NCBI RefSeq assembly: GCF_035918095.1 | Contig: NZ_CP109137.1 | Span: 124,001-188,000, forward strand | DNA from: Streptomyces sp. NBC_01750 | GTDB lineage: Bacteria; Actinomycetota; Actinomycetes; Streptomycetales; Streptomycetaceae | Direction: 5' to 3' | DNA: 64,000 bases | Shown: positions 1-9,200 of the stretch, piece after piece | Layout of the letters: every line of letters begins with the position of its first letter | How positions within the stretch are numbered: position 1 is the stretch's first letter | Position numbers and translations under genes: made by a program | The notes under the pieces: model-generated | Databases searched by the model: none | Told to the model about the DNA's origin: nothing | The model's input: only the letters and a program-made list of their open reading frames with translations

Positions 1-90
1 GTGTGCCCACGGTCAACAGCCGTCCGCGGAAAGGAAGCCGTACCCCGAATCGTTCGCCGCGCATGCGCACCGCGCCCCCTAGAGTCCCCC

Positions 91-115
91 TGATGAGTCA
101 CACCAGGACTCATCA
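91..115. other. Perfect 9-bp hairpin in otherwise empty left edge
   Basis: TGATGAGTC at 91-99 pairs perfectly with GACTCATCA at 107-115 around a 7-base loop. There is no T-tract, so a classic terminator is uncertain. The first 255 bases contain no other feature I can support. It could be the end region of the transposition operon to its right, but I could not find a matching inverted repeat beyond the transposase. Confidence 0.4.
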
Positions 116-255
116 ACCCCGCACTCCCCATGCGAGGCGTCACAACCTACCCACAAGTAGTCACCACCGCTCTTGAGTTGGCCGAGCTCACTCACGCGCC
201 AGCCCAGAACAGGCCAGGCAATAGATCACACGTTCCCACTCGGGGGCAAGGGTGT

Positions 256-651
256 TCATAGCCGTCCAGCCAGGGCACTCCCGCCCCAACGGCCCCCCTC
301 AGAAAGGCAAGAACCCCCCGGCCGACCCAGCTGCAGGTTGCCCGAAACCGCAAGGGAGTTCATGAAAACCGCGTTACGGATCGGGACCAGGACGGCCTGC
401 ACGAGACGAGGCCCATGCCTTGAGGCCCGCCGACCTGCGCTCAAGCTGTCGCGGCCCATGGCGCGCAGCAGGTCCAGGGCGAGGTAGGCGAGGCTGCTGG
501 TGTGTGGGGTGGGGTCGGTGGTGATGCGGCCGCGGTCGGGGCGGGCGCGCTGGTAGGCGGCGGCGTGGATGGTGCGGTCGTCGTGGGTGTCCAGCAGCAG
601 CGTGACGGGCGGCGCCGCTGCTCCTGTGGCGGGGTCGGTGGGTGAGGTCAT
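256..651 (-). CDS. Short ORF ending the Tn7-like operon, probably truncated
   Basis: This 131-residue ORF begins with ATG overlapping the stop of the upstream ATPase (ATGA, 648-651), so it is translationally coupled and the fourth gene of the operon. I recognise no family. The first 65 or so residues look like normal coding sequence. The remainder is rich in Arg, Gly and Ser and looks like out-of-frame or non-coding sequence, which suggests the 3' part has been replaced. In Tn5053/Tn7-type elements this slot holds a target-selection gene (TniQ/TnsD), but I see no zinc-binding motif that would support that name. Confidence 0.4.
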   Translation of the reverse strand: MTSPTDPATGAAAPPVTLLLDTHDDRTIHAAAYQRARPDRGRITTDPTPHTSSLAYLALDLLRAMGRDSLSAGRRASRHGPRLVQAVLVPIRNAVFMNSLAVSGNLQLGRPGGSCLSEGGRWGGSALAGRL

Positions 652-1466
652 GGGCGGCGGGAGGTGTCGATGCGGCGGATGACCTGCCGCAGCAGGCCGC
701 CGTCGGGGCGGGCGATGCCGGTGGCCGTCAGGGCGCGCTGGACGTGGTGGGTGAGCAGGGCCCAGCGGCGCAGGCTGCCGCAGGCGAAGTGGCCGTCCAG
801 TGTCCAGAGGTGATCAGGTGGAACGGTGTGCCACAGCGGGTGCAGGGCGGGAATGGCCTGGGGGATCTGGTCGCGGGTGAGCGGCTGGAGGGTGAGCCAG
901 GCTGCGGTGCGGGTGTGGAGCATCTGCTGGGCGCGCAGGGCCCGTTCACCGCCCTGTCCGGCGATCAGGACCACGCACAGTCCGCTGGGACGGTCGTCGT
1001 GCAGGAAACGGAGATACTCGAAGCAGGAGTCGGGTATCCGGTCGGCTTCGTCGACGAGCACGATGCGCGGCCCGGCACCGAGCGCGCGGCGGATGAGGGA
1101 GTCGGCGGCTGCCGGGTCGCGCGGCGGGTCATTTTTCAGCCTCAGGGTGTGGTGCAGGTGGGCGCGCAGGTCGGCAGGTCCGGGCCGGGCTCCCAGACGC
1201 AGCAGAAGATGCGCGTTGGGGAATCGGGTGAGGGCGGTGGTGTGGACGGCGAAGGTCTTTCCGACGCCGGCGTCGCCGGACACGCACAGGAAGCGCTGCT
1301 GCTGGTAGGCGTCGACGAGCGCGTGCCCGACGGCCGTCAGGCCGGGCGTGATGACGGTGCGTGCCCCGGCCAGGCTGAGGAAGTGCAGTGCCTGAGTCGC
1401 GGGTTCGTCGGCGAGGGTGAAGGACTCCGTGGCCGCCGGGACTGGCGGGGTGGTGGCGGTCAGCAC
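648..1466 (-). CDS. AAA+ ATPase, TniB/TnsC-like (second copy)
   Basis: A 272-residue P-loop ATPase with Walker A GDAGVGKT (about residues 64-71) and Walker B IVLVDEAD (about 135-142). I chose the GTG at 1466 because it overlaps the previous gene's stop by seven bases (GTGCTGA), giving a tightly coupled operon. It shares the segment RPGPxDLRxxL with the neighbouring ATPase, so the two are divergent paralogues. In Tn7- and Mu-like elements such ATPases link target choice to the DDE transposase. Two adjacent ATPase genes is unusual for simple TniA-TniB elements. The family call is firm; the specific role is inferred. Confidence 0.75.
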   Translation of the reverse strand: MLTATTPPVPAATESFTLADEPATQALHFLSLAGARTVITPGLTAVGHALVDAYQQQRFLCVSGDAGVGKTFAVHTTALTRFPNAHLLLRLGARPGPADLRAHLHHTLRLKNDPPRDPAAADSLIRRALGAGPRIVLVDEADRIPDSCFEYLRFLHDDRPSGLCVVLIAGQGGERALRAQQMLHTRTAAWLTLQPLTRDQIPQAIPALHPLWHTVPPDHLWTLDGHFACGSLRRWALLTHHVQRALTATGIARPDGGLLRQVIRRIDTSRRP

Positions 1467-2287
1467 CGGGCCAGGGCCCAGTCGACAATGCGGTCGTCGA
1501 CCTTCTCGGCGCCGAAGTGCTCCATACCTTTGAGGACGTGCTTGGTGACTTTGACCCACTCGCGGAAGGAGCCGAGGGTGTACTGGGTGTCAATCCGCTT
1601 CAGCAAGGCCTTGTCGGCGTCCTGCCATACGGGGTGGGAGTCGGGTACGGCCTGGAGGACTTCGTCCTCGGTCATGGCCAGGATCTCCAGGCGGATGTAG
1701 ATCCGCGAGGCCAGCGCCGGGTCGCTTTGCAGGGTCTCGTATGCCTCACGCCCGCCGACGAACAAGATGGCGGGCTTGGGAGCACAGTTGTCCCACAGCT
1801 TGCGCAGGAACTCGAAGTTCTCCCGCCGGTACTGCTGAGCCTCGTCGCACACGATCACATACGGGCGACGCGGCAGGGTCTCGCGCAGCAGCTTGTCGAA
1901 CGCGGTGGGGGTGCCCGGCATCTTGCAGCTCAGGTTCATCTGATGGAATAGCTCCTCGCGCAGATCCTTCGGGCCGGGCCGGGAGCGAGCGAAGTCCAGC
2001 GGGAGGATCAGGTCGGGGTTCATTTCCTGGATCGTGGCGCGGGTGCTGAAGCTCTTGCCGAGCCCCGCTTCGCCGTAGACCACGCACATGGCTCTCGACT
2101 CGACGGTGTCGACGACGGTGTCTTTGATCTGCAGCAGCGTGTCGGTGACGACCAGCGTGGAGTCCTCAAGGTCGAGGAAAAACTGCGGGCGCAGATCGGG
2201 CCGACGGCGCGGTGCCGTGGCGGGCTGGCCCGCTGTCGGCTCGGTGCGGCGTTTGGGCATGTGCTTACGTTTCGGAGCGGTGGTCAT
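1460..2287 (-). CDS. AAA+ ATPase, TniB/TnsC-like (first copy)
   Basis: A 275-residue ATPase whose start overlaps the end of the transposase gene (ATGA at 2284-2287). It has Walker A GEAGLGKS at residues 72-79 and Walker B VIVCDEAQ at 144-151, followed by a helical C-terminal part. The N-terminal 30 residues are basic and Pro-rich, as expected for a DNA- or partner-binding tail. Its position directly after a Mu/TniA-type transposase is that of TniB/TnsC, the regulator that bridges target DNA and transposase. Confidence 0.8.
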   Translation of the reverse strand: MTTAPKRKHMPKRRTEPTAGQPATAPRRRPDLRPQFFLDLEDSTLVVTDTLLQIKDTVVDTVESRAMCVVYGEAGLGKSFSTRATIQEMNPDLILPLDFARSRPGPKDLREELFHQMNLSCKMPGTPTAFDKLLRETLPRRPYVIVCDEAQQYRRENFEFLRKLWDNCAPKPAILFVGGREAYETLQSDPALASRIYIRLEILAMTEDEVLQAVPDSHPVWQDADKALLKRIDTQYTLGSFREWVKVTKHVLKGMEHFGAEKVDDRIVDWALARC

Positions 2288-3906
2288 GACGCCTCGTCTT
2301 CCGTTGAAGTGGCAGGGGTCTGCCTGGGGCGCGTCCAGGTGGGCGGGATGGGGGTCAAAGGCTGGTAGGGCTGTGCCCGTCGGCGGGGAGGGGCGGGCTG
2401 GGTGGTGCCTTCCAGTTCGGCGCGTGCCTCCTGTTCCGTCATGCGCTTCGCGCGGACGGGGAGTTCGGGCTGGGTGGAGGGCAGGTGGCGTTTCCGCTTT
2501 CGTTCTCCGGAGGCTTTCAGGGCGCGGCGCAGATCGGCGCTGTGCTCGTCACGGTCGTTGAGAACCTTGGTGCGCAGGTCCTCACTGGCTTCGTCGCTGA
2601 GGAAGGCCCGGCCGAGGTAGCGGTTGCCGCGGTAGGTGTAGAGGTCGATCTCGTGGTCGTGGTGGGGCATCCAGCGCACGCGTAATTCCAGCCCGATGCG
2701 GCCGACGCCGTCTTCGGGCATGTAGTAGCGCTTGTTGAACTCGACCCCGTGACTGGTGATCTTGTGGACCTTGTTGTCGCTCTCCAGCATGAGAGCGCGC
2801 AGTTCCTGCGGGCTGGGCTCGGGCCGGATCTCGGTGGGGTCACTCAGCCAGGCCTGGAGCGGTGTCATCCCGGTGCGTTTGAGGACGTGCTGGGTGTTGT
2901 ATTCGTCGACCCATTTGCGCAGCAGGTCGACGAACGCTTCGAAGGTCAGCGGCGGGTCCTGGTCACCGACGCGGCGGCGGTGGTCGAGCTTGGGCGCCTT
3001 GGTGTAGCGGGGCAGGTCGGCGAAGAACCGGGTCATACTGGTGCGGTTCAGCCGCTCGATCCCGCCCTTGTGGCGGGCGCTGCGCACTTTGTGCATCGGC
3101 ACACTGAGCAGGCCGAAGGTCCGCCGGACGGTCTTGGACATGAAGTCGGAGCCGCCGTCGACCCGCACCAGGTGCGGCAGCCCGCCAGCGGGCCCGTAAG
3201 GAGGTTCACGCAACACGGAAGCCCGTACGGCCGCCAGGACCGATCCGCGGTGCGCAGAGCCGGCGGTGACCGCCCAGCCCATCACGTTGCTGGTACCACG
3301 GTCCTCGAACCACGTCACCCACACGTTCGACGGCTTGTTGTCGGGCATCATCACGACGGTCGGGGCCTGCTTGTGGTCCCCCTCCCACACCTCGTTGCGG
3401 GCGACCGCCGGGCGCTGGAAGGCAGGGTCGAAACCGCGGGCGGCCGGGATGCCCTCCCGCAGGCCGGCCATGAAGCCCGGGTCGAGGTCACGGGCGATGG
3501 CGTCGTGCAGCGTGGTCAGCCCTATCGGCTTCTCCCCCGCCTTCTTGGCCTCGCGCACCAGATGCTCGTGGGTGCGCTTGACGTTGCCGCGGTAGTCGGC
3601 GAGGACGTCGATAGTCTCTTCGGTGATCCGGAACCGCCTACGCTCTGGCTTCTCCACCGTGCCGGTCTCTTCGGCCTGCGCCAGCCAGCGCCACACCTGC
3701 CGCTTGCTCACGCCCACAGACTCGGCGACCAGTTTCACGTGAGCGGTCTTCAGCTCCCCGGACTGACGCAGCCTCATCAGCTGACGGACCGCGGCAACCC
3801 GCAATTCGCCGCGGTCCCGCCCCAGGCCCCCCTCCGTCTCAGACGCAGACTCCGCCGTCACGGTCAACAACGCTTGCGAGCTGGAGTGGAGAACGACGGT
3901 ACTCAA
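2284..3906 (-). CDS. DDE transposase, TniA/TnsB/Mu-type
   Basis: A 540-residue protein with an N-terminal helix-turn-helix (SVGVSKRQVWRWLAQAEETG, about residues 65-85), a second DNA-binding region, and an rve/RNase-H-like catalytic core. The DDE residues are visible in EGDHKQAP (about 175), VRVDGGSDF (about 250) and KGGIERLNR (about 284), the last two about 34 residues apart. A Mu-type C-terminal beta region and a basic, Pro-rich tail follow; the tail probably contacts the partner ATPase. It is the first gene of a four-gene coupled operon. No key catalytic residue appears to be missing. Confidence 0.85.
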   Translation of the reverse strand: MSTVVLHSSSQALLTVTAESASETEGGLGRDRGELRVAAVRQLMRLRQSGELKTAHVKLVAESVGVSKRQVWRWLAQAEETGTVEKPERRRFRITEETIDVLADYRGNVKRTHEHLVREAKKAGEKPIGLTTLHDAIARDLDPGFMAGLREGIPAARGFDPAFQRPAVARNEVWEGDHKQAPTVVMMPDNKPSNVWVTWFEDRGTSNVMGWAVTAGSAHRGSVLAAVRASVLREPPYGPAGGLPHLVRVDGGSDFMSKTVRRTFGLLSVPMHKVRSARHKGGIERLNRTSMTRFFADLPRYTKAPKLDHRRRVGDQDPPLTFEAFVDLLRKWVDEYNTQHVLKRTGMTPLQAWLSDPTEIRPEPSPQELRALMLESDNKVHKITSHGVEFNKRYYMPEDGVGRIGLELRVRWMPHHDHEIDLYTYRGNRYLGRAFLSDEASEDLRTKVLNDRDEHSADLRRALKASGERKRKRHLPSTQPELPVRAKRMTEQEARAELEGTTQPAPPRRRAQPYQPLTPIPPTWTRPRQTPATSTEDEAS

Positions 3907-4213
3907 GTACAGCCTCCACGACAGAGGGAACAGAGGGCGGCACGGTGGGGTATCGCACAGTCTGGATTGAGGCTAAATGCGGCGCGACCGAAGTGGAGGA
4001 GGCTGTCACTGGAACGAGTGGGCTCTGGGCCGTTCCGCCCTCACTCAGTGAGAACATGCGCTATTTGATGCCCGTGATATGGCCAGGCCGGTGCAGGCCC
4101 TGCCCCCAAGGGCGCCCTTCCGGATTTCTTCCCCGTAGCCTGTACTGCTCTGCATGGAGTGCCTCTCTGGCAGTACATGCACCAAACTCGCTAACAGGGA
4201 CGCGGGAACGCCC
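3907..4213. other. Intergenic region upstream of the transposase operon
   Basis: No coding sequence I can support. It should contain the promoter of the minus-strand transposase operon and possibly the right end of the element, but I found no convincing terminal repeat array. Confidence 0.3.
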
Positions 4214-5263
4214 ATGGCTGTCCGTAGCCCTTGGCCCTGTCTACAGCCGTCGATGGCACATGGGACACCTGCGCTCCCTGCTCCTCCACCGGTCCAGGTC
4301 ATCGTCGACCCCGTGGACGACCTCGCGCTCATGCGTGCGGCGCTGCTGGCCCATGCACCAGAAGAGGGACGGATAACCGTTCACCTTGCCCCCTCGCGAT
4401 ATCCATCACGCCTACTCTTTCAACAGATGCTTACCCAACTGGGCAAGCATCCGTTTCGGGGATCCCGCACCGAGGCCGCTGGCACGCTGCGAGGGCAGGT
4501 CTTTACTTGGATCGCCGCGATGGGGATCAGGCATGTCATCTTCTGTCGCGCCCACAACAGTCAGTGGGACCGGGCCTGGGAAGCCCTGCTCGCGCTGCGC
4601 CAATCCGCGAACTTGCGTCTTACCGCACTGTGGCACCAGCCTTGGAGCGGCACCTCACACCTGGCACGCGTGCCGCACCGGGTGATCAGGACCCGGTCCG
4701 CCGCGCGGGCGGCCTTGCTGAATACGCCACAACCTCCCTGCCCAACAGACATATCACTGAAGGTGACAGCGGCAAGCCGGCCGTTGCCAGAGCCTGTATT
4801 CTCCGACGCCCTTCCAGGACACGCAGCGCTAAGCGGCCGCATGGATAAGCCGTTCTGTCCAGGCGCCGACACCATCCAGTATTCTCCGTCACGCCCGAAC
4901 GACCTGCGGATGCAACCCAGCCCAGAAGTTGTCGCTGGCCTGCTGCAGATCGCCGACCCTGCAATTGCAGCGATCTTGACGGCCGCAACTGTCACCGGCC
5001 TTGGTCTACGCACACTCTCCAACACACGAACTTGCGACGTATCCGTAGCTGGCGACTTTCTCAAGACACATAGAGGCGTCGGCTACGACTTTCACGGGCA
5101 GTGCGCACTGCATGTGATGCCGCGATGGGCCCAGCCGGTCCTCAGAGCAGGTCGGCTCGAATGCCTCACGCACTACGAACACCCGTTCAGCTACGCCATG
5201 AAGCACGAGAAATTCCTCCAGAACGCCGCACGCGATATTGGGCTTCCTCTGCAAACCGCGTGA
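4214..5263 (+). CDS. Hypothetical protein of about 350 residues
   Basis: Coding-like throughout, with balanced composition and segments such as WIAAMGIRHVIFCRAHNSQW. I do not recognise the family. The start is uncertain: ATG at 4214 is used, and another in-frame ATG lies at 4253. The C-terminal stretch around GLGLRTLSNTRTCDV faintly recalls the core of tyrosine recombinases, but the R-H-R-Y set is not present, so I make no such call. It stands alone, convergent with the immunity gene to its right. Confidence 0.5.
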   Translation: MAVRSPWPCLQPSMAHGTPALPAPPPVQVIVDPVDDLALMRAALLAHAPEEGRITVHLAPSRYPSRLLFQQMLTQLGKHPFRGSRTEAAGTLRGQVFTWIAAMGIRHVIFCRAHNSQWDRAWEALLALRQSANLRLTALWHQPWSGTSHLARVPHRVIRTRSAARAALLNTPQPPCPTDISLKVTAASRPLPEPVFSDALPGHAALSGRMDKPFCPGADTIQYSPSRPNDLRMQPSPEVVAGLLQIADPAIAAILTAATVTGLGLRTLSNTRTCDVSVAGDFLKTHRGVGYDFHGQCALHVMPRWAQPVLRAGRLECLTHYEHPFSYAMKHEKFLQNAARDIGLPLQTA

Positions 5264-5680
5264 CCCAGAAGGCAGCCGCTCACGACTACTGAAGGCACTG
5301 AGCACTGGATCCGATTTGCTCCACGAGTACAAGCCCGTGTCACCGCGACTTTGCCGCACAGAAGAAGCCCTCACCAAGCGGCTGCCCCTGCATGCTCAAG
5401 CGAGCACCCGCCAGAGCCAGCAGAAGGAGGTTCGACAAAGGCGACACTGGCCAACACGGGTTCATGTCACTGCGAAACGCGAACTGAGGCCACCATGATC
5501 GACCAGCTAGACCGCCCATGACTTGCTCCGTGACCGGGACTGTGAGCGGCTCCCTCAGCATTCGGAAGCTCATCTGAACACGCTCATCACCGTGATGACC
5601 AAGCGGCTGACCCCCCAAGGGTCTGCGGCACCCACAGCATCGGTCCGCTGACGTGGCCGTCACCGTTGCCGTCAAGAACC

Positions 5681-5718
5681 AAAGAAGTCCCACCGGGAAC
5701 CTCCGGTGGGACTTCTTT
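5681..5718. terminator. Strong bidirectional terminator hairpin
   Basis: AAAGAAGTCCCACCGG (5681-5696) pairs perfectly with its complement at 5703-5718 around a six-base loop, a 16-bp stem flanked by A/T. It lies 18 bases past the stop of the immunity gene, so it should end the RHS/immunity transcript. The rest of 5264-5736 holds no gene I can support. Confidence 0.8.
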
Positions 5719-5736
5719 GGCGCAACGACACGTACC

Positions 5737-6219
5737 TTATTTTTCCCTGGCCGACTCAAGGAATAGAGTCAGCTCTGCCATTCCGGTCGACCATTCAGAG
5801 ATGCGATTCCCGTCATCGTCGATCGCGCAGCGCGGACCCACGAAACGCCAGGGTTCTTCGGGATCGAATCTACCGTCCAGCTCGTCCAGAAATATGACCG
5901 CGTTCTGCACGTAGACATCTTCCCCGCTGCGATAGAGCGGCCAGCAGAATATGAAGTTGCTGTTTTCCGGGTCGGTGATTGAGGAGATCAGGCACGAGAC
6001 CGCGGCCTCATCGTCTGCGAGCACCTGCAATGCACGCTTCCAACTCCTGCGATAGTCGCTCACGCTCCAGAAGCTCAGATCCATACGGAACGTCTCCGTG
6101 AACTCTCCGACCGTGATCCTGCCCACCGCCTCGGAGGCTTTCACATCCTCCGAGGCGGCACTATCGACTACCTCAATCTCGAAGCCGTTACTCCTTGAGG
6201 TAGTTGAGATCTGGGTCAT
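5737..6219 (-). CDS. Putative immunity protein for the RHS toxin
   Basis: About 160 acidic residues, directly after the RHS toxin gene and overlapping its last 32 bases (ATG at 6219, RHS stop at 6188). Size, acidic composition and position match immunity proteins of polymorphic toxin systems. I do not recognise the exact Imm family. The start is a judgement: an in-frame start 45 bases further upstream exists inside the toxin gene, and a GGAG sits just after the chosen ATG. Expected role: to bind and neutralise the RHS C-terminal toxin in the producing cell. Confidence 0.65.
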   Translation of the reverse strand: MTQISTTSRSNGFEIEVVDSAASEDVKASEAVGRITVGEFTETFRMDLSFWSVSDYRRSWKRALQVLADDEAAVSCLISSITDPENSNFIFCWPLYRSGEDVYVQNAVIFLDELDGRFDPEEPWRFVGPRCAIDDDGNRISEWSTGMAELTLFLESAREK

Positions 6220-9200
6220 AGGTACCAATCCGTTGCCCTCTGCGGTTGAACATCTTCCAACCACCCGTCACATTATGGCCGTCAACATCGGGCGTGATGT
6301 AGTTCTTCCCATTGGAGAAAACCACTTGCCCGTGCGAGTCGAAAGGGGCCTTCTGCGCGGGAATTCTGGTCCTGTATCCAAGCCCACCAGCCCTGTCGCC
6401 GACACTTCCAGCGTAGAGTTCCCTATTCTGCGCACTCCGACCAGCAACTGAATCCGGATGGTACGGATCTCCCTTAAGTGCCGGAGATGACGTATACCCC
6501 TTGGGTAGGTCGCAATTACTGTTGTGAACCAGCACCGGAGTCTCGCCCGCCAGCACATAGTACGTGTGCAGGTCGTCGACGGTGAGGTTGTAGGTGCGGG
6601 CATGCTTGCTGTAAGCCCGGTTCGCCTCTACGGAGGCACGGGATCCGTCCACCGTGAGCAGTGTCATGCCTGGCCGGAGTTGGCCGGCCTCAACCCACCT
6701 CTTCTCAGACGGTGACCAGAAGGGGTGCTCGTTCGTGGCCGTGAGCTTCTTCGGGCCGTCTTGTGTCGAGATCGTCAGTTCGTTGAAGTGCTTATCGTCC
6801 TCGGTGACGATGAGGCGAGTGACTTTACGTTTGCCAGTTTCGCCGGATTCAGGGTCTGTGGCCAGGACCTCGTCACCCTGTTTGACGTCCTCGATGTCCT
6901 TGGTCGAACCGTTGGCCATCAGGACATCGGTGCCGGCAAGGAAGCACTTCGTGCAAGTCCCGTACATAGCCAGGACCAGCTCAAATCCAACGTTTGAGCA
7001 TACCAAGCAATTGTTGACCGTCTCTAGCTTGTCAACATGCTTCCATCCCTTGTAGTACTTTCGGAACTCGGAACAACCTACGTCAAAGCTGTAGCTGCAA
7101 CGTTCCCGGAAGTAGAACTCGGCATTGAGTTCGTAGCTCATTCCGGGGACGTAGGTGCCCCAATACCGCATCTGACCAACGGTCGGATTCTTTCCATTCT
7201 TCCCCCAATAAAGCTTCACAGCTTCTGTCGGTGGAAGCCCCGGCTTTCCATCGCCTAGATCATTGACCTGGCCGGCGGTCCCACCATCTCCGCCGGTGCC
7301 GGGGCTGATGTTGCCGGAAGGGTCGTAGCAGCCTTCGGTAGTGCAGCCGGCGCCGTGGGATGGTTCCCACGCAGAGTTGTCCGCGTTGGCACTGCATCCG
7401 TCGCAGAACAGCCCGGTGGGGTCCGCGGAGGTGACGGGGGTGTTGTTGGCGTAGGCGTAGCCGTTGAGGGACTGATGTTGGTCAGGAGCCAGGACGGGGT
7501 CGACGCTGATGAACTGGCCGATGCCTGGGTCGTATTCGCGGGCGCCGATGTGGGTGAGGCCCGTTTTCGTGTCGGCCGGCTTGCCGAGGAAGGCCTTGTC
7601 GTCCGGCCAGGCCGTGGGTGCGGTTCCTCGGGGTGCGCCGAAGGGGGTGGTGTAGCGCTTGGTGACCGCCATGGTCGTGGCGTCGAGGGCGAGGCTTGAG
7701 GTGCCGTGGTGGTCGCCTGCCAGGAAGGTGAGCTTGCTGCCAGTGACGCCTGCCGTTGCGGTACGCAGGGCGATGGTCTGGCCGGCGGCGGTGTAGTAGC
7801 GGCTGCCGGTCAGGGTCTTTGTGGCGCCCTTGGTGGTGAGACGGACTTCGGTGCCGCCGAGGTAGAGGACTGTGTCGCCGTCGGCTGTGGTGTTGCGGCG
7901 GATGAGGAGTTCACCGGCCGCGTCGTAGAGGTAGCTGGTGCCGAGCGCGGGCTTGGTGCCTGCGGCCGGCTCACTGCTGCCGACGAGCGTGCCTTCGGTG
8001 TTCCAGGTCAGGGTCTGCTGGGCCTGGGTGCCGGGGCGGCTGGTGGTGTTGCCCGCGTCGTCGTAGGCGTAGGTCGCGGCCTTAGCGCCCGTGGTCGTGG
8101 CCAGCGGGTGGGGCTGGTTCTTGGGCGTCCCGTAGGTGTAGTTGGTGGTCCTGTCGCCCGAGGTGGTGTGCTCGGTCTCGGACTTGCGCTGCCCGGCGGC
8201 GTTGTAGGTGTAGCCGGTCCAGTACGGGGCCGCGCCGTCGAGGTTGGCCGTGGTGCGCCCGGATGCCGAGCAGTCGGCCGTCTTGGGCGTCCAGGCTTCG
8301 CTCATGCGGCGGTGGCCGTCGTATGTGAAGCACTGGTAGTCGGCCTTCGCGGTGCCGCCCTGGTCGCCGTCGAAGATCGAGGTGACGTTGCCGGCCTTGT
8401 CCTGGGTGAACGTCAGGTCCAGCGGCTTGAAGGCGTGGACGGTGTCGGTCACGTAAGAGCCGGTGAGGCGGCGGGTGCCCGGCTCGTACTTGAAAACGTG
8501 ATAGGCCTTCGCGCCGGTACCGCTCATGCCCAGGGTGAGCTGACGCACGTCACCGGTTTCGGAGTACTCCGTGGCCTGGAGGTACTGGCTGGTGCCCTGT
8601 TCGGTGAGTTGCTGCCCTACCTCGTTGTAGGTGTTGGAGACGGTTTCCAAGGGCAGTCCGGCGACAGCGGGAATGCCCGAGTTGGCCACGGTGCCGTCGG
8701 CGTTGTAGGAGGTAGAGAAGGAGAGCGTCTGCGGGACGCCCGCAGCGACGAGCGGGTCGCCGGCGGGCAGGATCAGCTGGCTGCCGGTGACCTGGTAGAG
8801 CGAGTCGTAGCTGGTGACCTTCTGCGTATAAGCCTTGCTCGTGGGCTGGCCGATGCCATTCTCGTAACGGACTGAAGAGTCCTGCTGCCCCTTGGCAAGG
8901 GTGTCGAAGGTCCAGGCGGCCAGTTTGGTGGCGTCGGTCTTGGTGCCGTCCCACAGGCCGGTCTGACGGCCCAGGATGTCGTACTCGGATATGAGGGACT
9001 TGCCGGGGCGGGAATCGGTGCTGCTGATGGCCTGGTCTAGCTCGTTGTAGCCGGTGGTGGACGTGCCCTTGTCCGGGTCGCTCGCGCTCACCTGGCGGCC
9101 GAACAGGTCGTAGGTGTAGGTCCACTTGGCCTGATCGGGGCCTTCAACACTGGCCTGCTGGCCGGCAGGCGTGTAGGCGAACTTGGTGGTGGTGTAGTCG

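Noticed and set aside
4214..5263. Tyrosine recombinase identity for the hypothetical protein
   Set aside because: Only a faint resemblance around GLGLRTLSNTRTC; the catalytic R-H-R-Y set is absent.
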